This document shows, piece after piece, positions 35,906 through 50,308 of a stretch of 64,000 bases of DNA. Position 1 is the stretch's first letter, and each line of letters begins with the position of its first letter. The DNA is from Pseudomonas vanderleydeniana. Lineage in GTDB: Bacteria; Pseudomonadota; Gammaproteobacteria; Pseudomonadales; Pseudomonadaceae. Under the pieces are notes generated by a model. The model ran no database searches and was not told the DNA's origin. It saw only the letters and a list, made by a program, of their open reading frames with translations. A program made the position numbers and the translations under genes. Location: the NCBI RefSeq assembly GCF_014268755.2, contig NZ_CP077093.1, positions 2,220,001 through 2,284,000 on the forward strand, read 5' to 3'.

Positions 35906-35932
35906 CAAACGGGCGTATGAATTGAGCGTTTG
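35906..35932. promoter_or_regulatory. Candidate tandem PsrA operator of fadBA
   Basis: Two half-overlapping sites: CAAAC-gggc-GTATG (35906-35919) and GAATT-gagc-GTTTG (35919-35932), sharing G35919. The PsrA motif is G/CAAAC-N2-4-GTTTG/C, so the outer half-sites are perfect and the inner halves have one and two mismatches. The geometry is identical to the perfect pair upstream of psrA. PsrA is known to repress fadBA in P. aeruginosa. Confidence 0.65.
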
Positions 35933-36080
35933 TCTGACAGACCGCTCTTACAGAATCCCGACTATCGCGTCGGCGGGTGTGCCTGGCGGCTTGGCGTAGC
36001 AGTGACGGTGACGTCAATGCGGGGCCGGAAGCTAGCGACCGACGTGTACTGTTCAGCTTCCATATCGTGGAGATCAGTTG

Positions 36081-39433
<3,353 letters not shown>

Positions 39434-39449
39434 GTGTTTCGTTGACGGA

Positions 39450-39482
39450 AACCGGGGCCTGGTGCCCCGGTTTTTGTTTTTG
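39450..39482 (+). terminator. Rho-independent terminator after fadA
   Basis: CCGGGGC-N5-GCCCCGG stem followed by TTTTTGTTTTT, beginning 19 bp after the fadA stop. Confidence 0.92.
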
Positions 39483-39519
39483 CGATATTTTTTATTTTAT
39501 TTTGTAAGAGGGCCGATAC

Positions 39520-39756
39520 ATGACTTTGCAACCCGGGCTCTATCAGCATTACAAGGGGCCGCAGTACCGCGTTTTCAGCGTGGCACGGCATTCCGAGACC
39601 GAGGAAGAGGTGGTGTTCTACCAGGCGCTGTATGGCGAATACGGCTTTTGGGTACGGCCCTTGAGCATGTTCCTGGAGTCGGTCGAGGTTGACGGCGAAC
39701 GGGTCCCACGCTTTGCTTTGGTGCAGGCCGAGCCGAGTGTTTTTTCCAAGGCTTGA
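39520..39756 (+). CDS. DUF1653 protein
   Basis: A 78-residue protein that is essentially one DUF1653 domain (PGLYQHYKGPQYRVFSVARH, EEVVFYQALYGEYGFWVRPL, FLESVEVDGERVPRF). Function unknown. It stands alone between the fadA terminator and topA. No good ribosome-binding site other than GAGGG about ten bases before the ATG. Confidence 0.88.
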   Translation: MTLQPGLYQHYKGPQYRVFSVARHSETEEEVVFYQALYGEYGFWVRPLSMFLESVEVDGERVPRFALVQAEPSVFSKA

Positions 39757-39871
39757 GGGCCGGTCGCGCAGCACCCTGTGCTTGACCTCACCTTGTTGCC
39801 ACTATATATAGCGGTGCCGCGCCAGTCGCGGGCTGCGCTCTCACTTCTAGCATTCAGGAATTTTCCGATCC

Positions 39872-42493
39872 ATGGGCAAATCGCTGGTCATTGTGGAATC
39901 CCCGGCTAAGGCCAAGACCATCAACAAGTATCTGGGAACCCAGTACGTGGTGAAGTCGAGTATCGGCCATATCCGAGACCTGCCCACCAGCGGTTCGGCC
40001 AGTGCCACCAAGGAACCCGCTGCCAAGCGCGGCAAGGCTGCGGCCAGCGAGGCGCCTGCGCTCTCGGCGAAGGAGAAGGCCCGCAAGCAGCTGGTGTCGC
40101 GCATGGGCGTCGACCCGGATCATGGCTGGAAAGCCCGCTACGAGATCCTTCCTGGCAAGGAGAAGGTGATCGAGGAGCTGCGCCGACTGGCCAAGGATGC
40201 CGACACCATCTATCTCGCAACCGACTTGGATCGCGAGGGGGAAGCCATTGCCTGGCACCTGCGCGAAGCCATCGGCGGGGACGACAGCCGCTACAAGCGC
40301 GTGGTGTTCAACGAAATCACCAAGAAGGCGATCCAGGAGGCCTTCTCGGCGCCTGGCGAGCTGGACATCGACCGCGTCAATGCCCAGCAGGCCCGTCGCT
40401 TCCTCGATCGCGTGGTTGGCTACATGGTCTCGCCGCTGCTGTGGGCGAAGATCGCCCGTGGCCTGTCCGCCGGTCGCGTGCAGTCGGTGGCGGTGAAGCT
40501 GGTGGTCGAGCGTGAACGTGAGATTCGCGCGTTCATCCCGGAAGAGTACTGGGAAGTGCATGCCGGCCTGGGCACGACCAAGGGCGCCAAGGTGCGCTTC
40601 GAGGTGGCGCGGGAGAACGGCGAGGCCTTCAAGCCGCTGAACGAAGCCCAGGCCATGGCGGCGCTGGAGAAGCTCAAGGCCTCGGCCTACACCATCGCCA
40701 AGCGTGAAGACAAGCCGACCAGCAGCAAGCCTTCGGCTCCGTTCATTACCTCCACTCTGCAGCAGGCCGCGAGCAACCGCCTGGGCTTCGGGGTGAAGAA
40801 GACCATGATGATGGCCCAGCGTCTGTACGAAGCGGGCTACATCACCTACATGCGTACCGACTCCACCAACCTCTCGGCAGACGCCGTGGCGATGGCGCGG
40901 ACCTATATCGAGGGCGAGTTCGGCGCGAAATACCTGCCGTCCGCACCGAACGTCTACAGCAGCAAGGAAGGTGCCCAGGAGGCGCACGAGGCGATCCGGC
41001 CTTCGGACGTCAACACTGACCCGAGCAAGCTCTCGGGCATGGAGCGTGACGCCGAGCGCCTGTACGAGCTGATCTGGCGCCAGTTCGTCGCTTGCCAGAT
41101 GCTGCCGGCGCAGTACCTGTCGACCACTGTCAGCGTCGCCGCTGGCGACTTCGAGCTGCGTGCCAAGGGTCGCATCCTCAAGTTCGACGGCTACACCCGG
41201 GTTCTGCCACAGCTGAGCAAGCCGGGCGACGATGATGTCCTGCCGGACATGGCCCAGGGCGAAGTGCTGAAGCTGATCCAGCTCGACCCGAGCCAGCACT
41301 TCACCAAGCCGCCGGCGCGTTACTCCGAAGCCAGCCTGGTCAAGGAAATGGAGAAGCGTGGTATCGGTCGTCCTTCGACCTATGCGGCGATCATTTCCAC
41401 CATCCAGGATCGCGGCTACGTGGCGTTGCACAATCGTCGCTTCTACTCCGAGAAGATGGGCGACATCGTTACTGAGCGCCTGGCGGAAAGCTTCTCGAAC
41501 CTGATGGACTACGGGTTCACCGCGGACATGGAGGAGAACCTCGACGACGTGGCCCAGGGCGAGCGTGACTGGAAGAACGTGCTCGACGAATTCTACGGCG
41601 ACTTCAAGAAGAAGCTGGAAGTGGCCGAGGGTGCGGAAAACGGCATGCGTGCCAACCAGCCGGTCATGACCGATATCCCATGCCAGACCTGCGGCCGGCC
41701 GATGCAGATCCGTACCGCCTCGACCGGTGTGTTCCTCGGTTGCTCGGGCTACAGCCTGCCACCGAAAGAACGCTGCAAGGCAACCGTCAACCTGGTGCCG
41801 GGCGACGAAATCGCCGCGGACGACGAGGGTGAGTCGGAATCGCTGGTGTTGCGTGGCAAGCATCGCTGCCCGATCTGCAGCACCGCGATGGACGCCTACC
41901 TGCTGGACGAGAAGCGCAAGCTGCACATCTGTGGCAACAACCCGGATTGCGCCGGCTACGAGATCGAGGAAGGCAACTACCGGATCAAGGGTTACGAAGG
42001 GCCGAGCCTGGAGTGCGACAAGTGCGGTAGCGAGATGCAGCTCAAGACCGGCCGTTTCGGCAAGTTCTTCGGTTGCACCAACCCGACCTGCAAGAACACG
42101 CGTAAGCTGCTCAGAAGCGGTGATGCGGCGCCGCCGAAAATGGACCCGGTGAAGATGCCGGAGCTCAAGTGCGAGAAGGTCGACGACACCTACATCCTGC
42201 GGGATGGTGCCTCGGGCCTGTTCCTGGCCGCGAGCCAGTTCCCGAAAAATCGCGAGACCCGTGCGCCACTGGTGCTCGAAATCGTCCCGCACAAGGATGA
42301 AATCGATCCGAAGTACCACTTCCTCTGCGAAGCGCCGCAGAAGGACCCGGACGGCCGTCCAGCGGTGATCCGCTACAGCCGCAAGACCAAGGAGCAGTAC
42401 GTGCAGACCGAGGTCGATGGCAAGCCGACGGGCTGGAAGGCGTTCTACGACAGCGGCAAGTGGAAGGTGGAAGACAAGCGTCAGGGTGCCTGA
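39872..42493 (+). CDS. topA: DNA topoisomerase I
   Basis: 873 residues. Toprim domain ([18 protein letters not shown], with [13 protein letters not shown]), the type-IA core with the catalytic Tyr in [13 protein letters not shown], and three C-terminal zinc-ribbon-like repeats (CQTCGRPM...C; CPICSTAM...[15 protein letters not shown]...CTNPTC), followed by a TopA C-terminal segment. It relaxes negative supercoils ahead of and behind polymerases. An Ala/Lys-rich insert (about 45-68) sits inside the Toprim domain. Confidence 0.97.
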   Translation: MGKSLVIVESPAKAKTINKYLGTQYVVKSSIGHIRDLPTSGSASATKEPAAKRGKAAASEAPALSAKEKARKQLVSRMGVDPDHGWKARYEILPGKEKVIEELRRLAKDADTIYLATDLDREGEAIAWHLREAIGGDDSRYKRVVFNEITKKAIQEAFSAPGELDIDRVNAQQARRFLDRVVGYMVSPLLWAKIARGLSAGRVQSVAVKLVVEREREIRAFIPEEYWEVHAGLGTTKGAKVRFEVARENGEAFKPLNEAQAMAALEKLKASAYTIAKREDKPTSSKPSAPFITSTLQQAASNRLGFGVKKTMMMAQRLYEAGYITYMRTDSTNLSADAVAMARTYIEGEFGAKYLPSAPNVYSSKEGAQEAHEAIRPSDVNTDPSKLSGMERDAERLYELIWRQFVACQMLPAQYLSTTVSVAAGDFELRAKGRILKFDGYTRVLPQLSKPGDDDVLPDMAQGEVLKLIQLDPSQHFTKPPARYSEASLVKEMEKRGIGRPSTYAAIISTIQDRGYVALHNRRFYSEKMGDIVTERLAESFSNLMDYGFTADMEENLDDVAQGERDWKNVLDEFYGDFKKKLEVAEGAENGMRANQPVMTDIPCQTCGRPMQIRTASTGVFLGCSGYSLPPKERCKATVNLVPGDEIAADDEGESESLVLRGKHRCPICSTAMDAYLLDEKRKLHICGNNPDCAGYEIEEGNYRIKGYEGPSLECDKCGSEMQLKTGRFGKFFGCTNPTCKNTRKLLRSGDAAPPKMDPVKMPELKCEKVDDTYILRDGASGLFLAASQFPKNRETRAPLVLEIVPHKDEIDPKYHFLCEAPQKDPDGRPAVIRYSRKTKEQYVQTEVDGKPTGWKAFYDSGKWKVEDKRQGA

Positions 42494-42548
42494 TCCGTTT
42501 GCCGGTCGAGGTCCTGGTTTCCTTGAAGCCAGGGCCTGATGCGGGCCC

Positions 42549-42625
42549 CTGCAGGAGCGTGGCTTGCCCGCGAAGCTTTTAGCGTCCTTGAAGACGCCTT
42601 CGCGGGCAAGCCGCGCTCCTGCAGC
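42549..42625. repeat. REP inverted pair, type GGAGCGTGGCTTGCCCGCGAA
   Basis: CCTGCAGGAGCGTGGCTTGC at the left is mirrored by GCAAGCCGCGCTCCTGCAG at the right, with imperfect pairing in the middle. It lies 56 bp after topA. Confidence 0.88.
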
Positions 42626-42660
42626 GGGCCGTGTATGGTCTTATTTGGGAGTGCGCCATC

Positions 42661-43182
42661 ATGGCCAACGAACTCTATACCCGTACCAACCAGAAGATCT
42701 TCTACGCCGGCCTGGCCCTGGAAGCCCTTGGCAAGGCCGAGGAGAGCCGGGCGATGAACGCGCTGGCGCTGACCCAGGCCGAGCGTGAAGCCGCGGTATT
42801 TCATCTCTATGGCGCCTTGCTCGGGCTGTGTCATGAGATCGCCGGCTTCTATCGTCTGCCTCAGGCCAGCGCGCCGCGCGCCGAGTTGTTGCTGACCCGG
42901 GAAGTGCTGGAGTCCATCGCCATTCCGGAAATGGCCGAGCTGGTAGAGCTGGCCCACAGCCCGCAAACCTGGCTGGCGCGGCTGATCGCTGCCCACTCTG
43001 CGCTCTATCTGCCACCGCTGGCGCCGCGCAAACCCAAGGGCGATGTGTTGCAGCCGCTGATCGAGGCAGTCAGCCTGGATGAAGAGGCGGCACCGGAGCT
43101 GGGCCGTGAAGAGTTGGAAAGCTGGCGGCAGAACCTCAAGGCGCTGGCGATTCGCTTCCGGGATGGGCTCAGCGAGTGCTGA
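42661..43182 (+). CDS. Conserved alpha-helical protein, DUF6586-like
   Basis: 173 residues from ATG 42661 (MANELYTRTNQKIFYAGLAL), almost wholly helical, without signal peptide or membrane segment. It resembles the Pseudomonas protein that lies beside topA in P. aeruginosa (DUF6586, from memory). Function unknown. It follows the REP pair. Confidence 0.82.
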   Translation: MANELYTRTNQKIFYAGLALEALGKAEESRAMNALALTQAEREAAVFHLYGALLGLCHEIAGFYRLPQASAPRAELLLTREVLESIAIPEMAELVELAHSPQTWLARLIAAHSALYLPPLAPRKPKGDVLQPLIEAVSLDEEAAPELGREELESWRQNLKALAIRFRDGLSEC

Positions 43183-43277
43183 TCTGCGCGGACGGGATGT
43201 AGGTTCCGTCTGTCAGTTGTTCATCAGGCGGTAACGAAAGCTGTTGAGATGATGAGCGAGTTGCCATGAATGACTGG

Positions 43278-43283
43278 TATAAT
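43278..43283 (+). promoter_or_regulatory. Probable -10 element (extended, TGGTATAAT)
   Basis: A perfect TATAAT preceded by TGG, 29 bp before the next ATG. No -35 at standard spacing (TTGCCA is too near, TTGAGA too far), which fits an extended -10 promoter. Confidence 0.5.
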
Positions 43284-43311
43284 ATTGTCCTTTCGTGGAG
43301 AACAGACTTTT

Positions 43312-43548
43312 ATGCCTACGTCCTTTCTAGAAATTGTCGAGCTGCCGGACGGCCGTATCGAGCTGCGCCGCGCCGAGGACGAAGGTTCTCTGGTCACCCT
43401 GAACTTTTCTGAGGACGCCAAGGCCTTCCTGCAGGGCCAGCACGTCGAAGTGGCCAAGGCCATGTTGAGCGTGGGTGTGCAGATGGCAGGGCGCCTGGTG
43501 GAAGGCGAGTTTGAGAAAGAAGAAGACGGTCCGCGGGTTCTTCACTAA
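43312..43548 (+). CDS. Small conserved Pseudomonas protein of unknown function
   Basis: 78 residues from ATG 43312 (MPTSFLEIVELPDGRIELRR): a beta-rich first half (EGSLVTLNFSEDA) and a helix (KAFLQGQHVEVAKAMLSVGV). The C-terminus is acidic (EGEFEKEEDGP). An in-frame start 14 codons earlier lies across the promoter, so I prefer 43312. It is conserved beside sulA-lexA in Pseudomonas, as I recall. It converges on sulA. Confidence 0.78.
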   Translation: MPTSFLEIVELPDGRIELRRAEDEGSLVTLNFSEDAKAFLQGQHVEVAKAMLSVGVQMAGRLVEGEFEKEEDGPRVLH

Positions 43549-43668
43549 GGAGCTGTGCGTGCCTGGCTCAGGTACGTGTCTGTAGCCAGTCGTTGGTCCT
43601 ATCGGCTTCTCTGTCCTGGAGAAGCCTTGTGGGGTGGGTGCGAACAGCCTGCCTATCGTTATCCCGCT

Positions 43669-44136
43669 TCAACCCAAGCGAATATTCAGGCTGTGTGCGT
43701 CGCCCTTGCGTGCGGCGTTGATCAATTGTTGGCGAGCGCTGCTGCTCAGCGGATTCAACCAACTGACCACGGTATGGCTGCGCCCCAGGCGCAAGGCCTC
43801 ACAGGCTAGTTGCTGGGCATTCTGGGCGCTGCTGGGTTGCAGGAGCAGAATTCGCTCGCGGTTCAGGCCGGCTTCGCGCAGCCAGGCCTGGGTGACGCTG
43901 GCGGGTGGGGCGATCAGGGTCAGCCAGCGGGCGTCCTGGTCCTGGCTCAGTTCGCGCAGGATCGGGGCCAGCAGGCTCAGGCAATTCCCGCCGCGCAACG
44001 ACAACTCGCTAAAGGCCTCGGGCTCGGTGCTCCAGGGTGTTTCGACCACGTCCTTCAGGACCGGGGCCAGCGGCTGCATCATGAACGCTTCGAACAAGGG
44101 CAGCTGTGCATGTTGTGGAGTTTGCGGAAATTGCAT
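43669..44136 (-). CDS. sulA: SOS cell-division inhibitor SulA
   Basis: 155 residues of the SulA/RecA-like fold (CLSLLAPILRELSQDQDARWL; TLIAPPASVTQAWLREAGL; VVSWLNPLSSSARQQLINAA). It binds FtsZ during SOS to delay division and is normally degraded by Lon. The gene starts 11 bp after lexA, so both are induced together from the LexA-controlled promoter. Confidence 0.92.
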   Translation of the reverse strand: MQFPQTPQHAQLPLFEAFMMQPLAPVLKDVVETPWSTEPEAFSELSLRGGNCLSLLAPILRELSQDQDARWLTLIAPPASVTQAWLREAGLNRERILLLQPSSAQNAQQLACEALRLGRSHTVVSWLNPLSSSARQQLINAARKGDAHSLNIRLG

Positions 44137-44146
44137 GACGCCTCCT

Positions 44147-44755
44147 TCAGCGGCGAATGACGCCGACGCTCAGGCCTTCGATGACGAAGTCCTGCTCTTT
44201 CAGGTTGACTTCGATAGGGGCGAACTCGGGGTTTTCCGCCAGCAGCCAGACCTTGCTGCCCTCGCGCTTGAAGCGCTTGACGGTGACTTCCTCGCCGATG
44301 CGGGCGACCACGATCTGGCCGTTGCGGGCTTCGCGGCAGGTGTGCACGGCCAGCAGGTCGCCGTCGAAAATGCCGACGTCCTTCATGCTCATGCCGTGGA
44401 CGCGCAACAGGTAGTCGGCCCGAGGGTGGAAGAACGTCGGGTTGATGTTGCAGGATTCCTCGACATGCTGTTCGGCGAGGATAGGCGCACCAGCCGCGAC
44501 GCGACCGATGATCGGCAGGGTGGATTCGTCGACCTTGGCTTCGAAACCCGGAATACGAATGCCACGCGAGGCACCGGGTGTCATTTCGATCGCACCCTTG
44601 CGGGCCAGGGCCTTGAGGTGTTCTTCGGCCGCATTCGGTGACTTGAAGCCCAGTTCCTGGGCAATCTCCGCACGAGTAGGCGGATAGCCGTTGTCATCGA
44701 GGCAGCGTTTGATAAAAGCCAGAATCTCAGCTTGGCGAGGCGTCAGTTTTAGCAT
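44147..44755 (-). CDS. lexA: SOS repressor LexA
   Basis: 202 residues. N-terminal winged HTH ([40 protein letters not shown]), cleavage site A88-G89 (VAAGAP), and the Ser/Lys dyad S123 (HGMSM) and K160 (VTVKRF) of the S24 self-cleaving peptidase. It represses SOS genes until RecA filaments stimulate autocleavage. Two LexA boxes sit in its own promoter. Confidence 0.97.
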   Translation of the reverse strand: MLKLTPRQAEILAFIKRCLDDNGYPPTRAEIAQELGFKSPNAAEEHLKALARKGAIEMTPGASRGIRIPGFEAKVDESTLPIIGRVAAGAPILAEQHVEESCNINPTFFHPRADYLLRVHGMSMKDVGIFDGDLLAVHTCREARNGQIVVARIGEEVTVKRFKREGSKVWLLAENPEFAPIEVNLKEQDFVIEGLSVGVIRR

Positions 44756-44765
44756 TTCGATGGCT

Positions 44766-44781
44766 CTGTCTTTTTATACAG
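44766..44781. promoter_or_regulatory. LexA box, proximal
   Basis: CTGTCTTTTTATACAG fits CTG-N10-CAG exactly. It lies 11 bp upstream of the lexA start, over the leader region. Confidence 0.92.
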
Positions 44782-44784
44782 TGA

Positions 44785-44800
44785 CTGGAATTATATACAG
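44785..44800. promoter_or_regulatory. LexA box, distal
   Basis: CTGGAATTATATACAG fits CTG-N10-CAG exactly and contains the -10 of the lexA promoter, so binding excludes polymerase. Confidence 0.94.
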
Positions 44801-44817
44801 TGCGAGGCGCTTGGCAA
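44790..44817 (-). promoter_or_regulatory. lexA-sulA promoter
   Basis: On the minus strand: -35 TTGCCA (complement of 44812-44817), 16 bp, -10 TATAAT (complement of 44790-44795). The -10 lies inside the distal LexA box. The predicted leader is about 28 nt. Confidence 0.75.
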
Positions 44818-44946
44818 TCCTCCTTTTCAAGGTGGCCGCCGGACGGTTGTCGCAAAGGGCTTCGGGATCCATGGCAAGTGCCGCGCTACAGGTGCGGGTT
44901 CTATGATTTAATACCTGACTGACCGGCCGGAAAGGGACCGTCAGGC

Positions 44947-44975
44947 TTGACATTCCGTGGTCTGAAACGTATGTT
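44947..44975 (+). promoter_or_regulatory. psrA promoter
   Basis: TTGACA (44947-44952), 17 bp, TATGTT (44970-44975). The -10 is buried in the PsrA operators, so PsrA should repress its own synthesis. Confidence 0.72.
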
Positions 44976-44990
44976 TCAAACAAGTGTTTG
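44964..44990. promoter_or_regulatory. Tandem PsrA operators of psrA
   Basis: GAAAC-gtat-GTTTC (44964-44977) and CAAAC-aagt-GTTTG (44977-44990) each match the PsrA motif G/CAAAC-N4-GTTTG/C perfectly and share one base (C44977). They cover the -10 and transcription start of psrA, explaining the known autorepression. Confidence 0.88.
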
Positions 44991-45005
44991 TCAGGCGGAG
45001 TAGTC

Positions 45006-45713
45006 ATGGCCCAGTCGGAAACCGTTGAACGCATTCTCGATGCTGCCGAGCAATTGTTCGCGGAAAAAGGTTTCGCCGAGACCTCGTTGCGGTTGATCAC
45101 CAGCAAGGCGGGGGTCAATCTCGCGGCGGTGAACTACCATTTCGGCTCGAAAAAGGCCCTGATCCAGGCGGTCTTCTCGCGTTTCCTCGGCCCATTCTGC
45201 GTCAGCCTCGAGCGCGAACTGGAGCGCCGCCAGGCCAAGCCGGAGGTCAAGCCGACCCTGGAAGAACTGCTGGAAATACTCGTCGAACAGGCCCTGGTCG
45301 TGCAGCCCCGCAGCGGCAACGACCTGTCGATCTTCATGCGCCTGCTGGGCCTTGCCTTCAGCCAGAGCCAGGGCCACCTGCGCCGTTACCTGGAGGACAT
45401 GTACGGCAAGGTGTTCCGCCGCTACATGCTGCTGGTTAATGAAGCGGCCCCGCGTATCCCCCCGATCGAGCTGTTCTGGCGCGTGCACTTCATGCTCGGC
45501 GCAGCGGCGTTCAGCATGTCCGGGATCAAGGCGCTGCGCGCGATCGCCGAGACCGATTTCGGCGTCAATACCTCGATCGAGACGGTGATGCGCCTGATGG
45601 TGCCCTTCCTGGCGGCCGGCATGCGCGCCGACAGCGGTGTCACCGACGAAACCATGGCCGCCGCGCAACTGCGCCCGCGCAGCAAGTCGGCGGCGCCTGT
45701 CGTCAAGGCCTGA
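45006..45713 (+). CDS. psrA: TetR-family regulator PsrA
   Basis: 235 residues from ATG 45006. N-terminal TetR HTH (VERILDAAEQLFAEKGFAET; LRLITSKAGVNLAAVNYHFG) and a larger C-terminal ligand domain. PsrA responds to long-chain fatty acids, represses itself and fadBA, and activates rpoS in P. aeruginosa. The tail (about 215-235) is polar and probably disordered. Position beside lexA and nagZ matches the Pseudomonas order. Two perfect PsrA operators overlap its promoter. Confidence 0.94.
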   Translation: MAQSETVERILDAAEQLFAEKGFAETSLRLITSKAGVNLAAVNYHFGSKKALIQAVFSRFLGPFCVSLERELERRQAKPEVKPTLEELLEILVEQALVVQPRSGNDLSIFMRLLGLAFSQSQGHLRRYLEDMYGKVFRRYMLLVNEAAPRIPPIELFWRVHFMLGAAAFSMSGIKALRAIAETDFGVNTSIETVMRLMVPFLAAGMRADSGVTDETMAAAQLRPRSKSAAPVVKA

Positions 45714-45882
45714 CGCATCCGGGTGGGCGCGCAGGCCTCGATCCGCTAAGCTTGCCGCCCATGCCTGACTCCTTTGCGTTTGCCGCTCCCTTTTTTCCTG
45801 TTCGTCTGCCGGATGCGCTCCGTGGCAGGGCGTTCGCACGCCTGGCGGTTTTCCAGACGGCCCTTTTTCACAAGGATTTCCT

Positions 45883-46893
45883 ATGAGTACTGCCCTGCAA
45901 GGCTCCCTGATGGTCGATATCGCCGGCACCTGGCTGACGTCTGAAGATCGCCAGTTGTTGCGCCAGCCGCAAGTGGGTGGGCTGATCATCTTCGCGCGCA
46001 ACATCGAGAGCCCGCGCCAGGTGCGCGAACTGAGCGCTGCGATCCGCGCGATTCGCCCTGATCTGCTGTTGGCGGTCGACCAGGAGGGCGGGCGGGTGCA
46101 GCGCCTGCGCCAGGGCTTCGTGCGCCTGCCGGCGATGCGCGCGATTGCCGACAACCCGCAGGCCGAGCGCCTGGCCGAACACTGCGGTTGGCTGATGGCG
46201 ACCGAGGTGCTGGCGGTCGGGCTCGACCTGAGCTTTGCCCCGGTACTGGACCTGGACTATCAGCGTAGCGCGGTGGTTGGAAGTCGTTCCTTCGAGGGTG
46301 ATCCGGAGCGTGCGGCCCTGCTCGCCGGTGCATTCATCCGCGGCATGAGGGCGGCCGGCATGGCCGCCACCGGCAAGCACTTTCCCGGGCATGGCTGGGC
46401 CGAGGCGGACTCCCATGTGGCAATCCCGGTCGACGAGCGCAGCCTGGACACCATTCGCGCCCATGACCTGGTGCCTTTCGCCCACCTGAGCCAGCAGCTG
46501 GCGGCGGTGATGCCGGCTCACGTGATCTATCCGCAGGTCGATGCGCAACCTGCCGGCTTCTCGCGGCGCTGGTTGCAGGACATCCTGCGCGGCGAGTTAC
46601 GGTTCGATGGGGTGATCTTCAGTGATGACCTGTCCATGGCCGGTGCCCATGTGGTGGGCGATGCGGCCAGTCGTATCGAGGCGGCGCTGTCGGCCGGGTG
46701 CGACATGGGGCTGGTGTGCAATGACCGGGCGGCGGCGGAGCTGGCCCTGAGTGCCGCGCAGCGCCTGAAGGTGGCGCCGTCGCCACGGATCGCGCGGATG
46801 CGTGGCCAGGGCTTCGCCCGCACGGACTACCGCGAGCAGCCGCGATGGCTGGAGGCGCTGGGGGCGTTGCGCGAGGCTCAGCTCATCGATTGA
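45883..46893 (+). CDS. nagZ: Beta-N-acetylhexosaminidase NagZ
   Basis: 336 residues, single-domain GH3 enzyme. Active-site signature KHFPGHGWAEADSHVAIP; the nucleophile Asp lies in FDGVIFSDDLSMAGA; substrate-binding LLAVDQEGGRVQRL. It is cytoplasmic and removes GlcNAc from 1,6-anhydroMurNAc peptides during wall recycling, which in many Pseudomonas feeds AmpR control of AmpC. Preceded by AAGGA. Confidence 0.95.
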   Translation: MSTALQGSLMVDIAGTWLTSEDRQLLRQPQVGGLIIFARNIESPRQVRELSAAIRAIRPDLLLAVDQEGGRVQRLRQGFVRLPAMRAIADNPQAERLAEHCGWLMATEVLAVGLDLSFAPVLDLDYQRSAVVGSRSFEGDPERAALLAGAFIRGMRAAGMAATGKHFPGHGWAEADSHVAIPVDERSLDTIRAHDLVPFAHLSQQLAAVMPAHVIYPQVDAQPAGFSRRWLQDILRGELRFDGVIFSDDLSMAGAHVVGDAASRIEAALSAGCDMGLVCNDRAAAELALSAAQRLKVAPSPRIARMRGQGFARTDYREQPRWLEALGALREAQLID

Positions 46894-46916
46894 GTGGCGT
46901 CATATTCGAGGGCCCA

Positions 46917-47004
46917 TTCGCGGGCAAGCCCGGCTCCTACAAGGTGTGCCGTACTCCATCTGACGCACGACACGCATACTGTAGGAGCCGGGCTTGCCCG
47001 CGAA
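46917..47004. repeat. REP inverted pair, type GGAGCCGGGCTTGCCCGCGAA
   Basis: TTCGCGGGCAAGCCCGGCTC begins the left arm and GAGCCGGGCTTGCCCGCGAA ends the right arm. The 24-bp arms are perfect and about 40 bp apart. It lies between nagZ and the helicase gene, which are convergent. Confidence 0.93.
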
Positions 47005-47019
47005 GCTTTCAGGGGGGGC

Positions 47020-49722
<2,703 letters not shown>

Positions 49723-49729
49723 CTGGCTT

Positions 49730-50296
49730 TCACTGGTCGAGGTTCTGGGACGGCGCTTCGCGGCGGGAGGCGTTCAGCGAGGTCACCTTGAGCAGCAGGC
49801 CGAGGTGGCCGGCGTCGAGGAAGTTGAGCTGGCCGTTCTTGGTCTGGCTGGTCTGGCTCAGGCGCTCGCTGGCATTGACCACGCCATTGTTGTCGAAACC
49901 GTTGACCCAGAATTGCGCCTGCACCTCGGTGAAGCGCTTGAGGGTCAGGCTCAGGGTGCCTTCCACCGGGAACTGGCCGAACTGCTCCTGGCCTGAGGTG
50001 ATCGAGACGACGCTCGGCTGGTCGCCGAGGTTCTGCTGCCAGGCCTTGTGCAGCAGCACCTCGTAGTTGCCGCTGGCGCTGAGCTTGCTGGCCATGTCGT
50101 TCAGGCTGGGGGTGCGCTCGTCACTGGCCGTGATGGCTTTCGCCCCCTTGGCCCAGTCTTCCGGAGCCGGCTGGCTCTGGAAGGGTTGTTCGAGGTTCTG
50201 CCGCACCAGGATCATTTCGACCTGGTATGGCTCATCGGCAAAGGCGGCCGGGGAAAGCAGGGTCAACAACACGGCCAGCGATGGGATCAGGCGCAT
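49730..50296 (-). CDS. CsiV-like periplasmic protein
   Basis: 188 residues with a signal peptide (1-20, AAFADEP) and a CsiV-type domain (YQVEMILVRQNLEQPFQ...FPVEGTLSLTLKRFTEVQAQF). CsiV of Vibrio cholerae is a peptidoglycan-binding partner needed for growth inhibition by D-amino acids; whether that applies here is unknown. It starts 12 bp after mfd and precedes the helicase by 7 bp, so all three may be cotranscribed. Confidence 0.75.
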   Translation of the reverse strand: MRLIPSLAVLLTLLSPAAFADEPYQVEMILVRQNLEQPFQSQPAPEDWAKGAKAITASDERTPSLNDMASKLSASGNYEVLLHKAWQQNLGDQPSVVSITSGQEQFGQFPVEGTLSLTLKRFTEVQAQFWVNGFDNNGVVNASERLSQTSQTKNGQLNFLDAGHLGLLLKVTSLNASRREAPSQNLDQ

Positions 50297-50308
50297 ACGG
50301 CGTCCTTA

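Larger units (their letters stand above)
35627..36080. promoter_or_regulatory. fadB upstream region
   Basis: 454 bp without a supported gene. It contains a perfect 17-bp palindrome at 35858-35874 and a tandem PsrA-like operator at 35906-35932, about 150 bp before fadB. No unambiguous -35/-10 pair was found, though TTGTCT at 35930-35935 lies within the operator. Confidence 0.55.

Noticed and set aside
39854..42319. An 821-codon open frame opposite topA
   Set aside because: TopA on the plus strand has full catalytic and zinc motifs; the antisense translation is His/Arg/Gln-rich without domains.
42549..47004. Repeated palindromes considered as CRISPR repeats
   Set aside because: They are dispersed single inverted pairs between unrelated genes, with no regular spacers and no cas genes.
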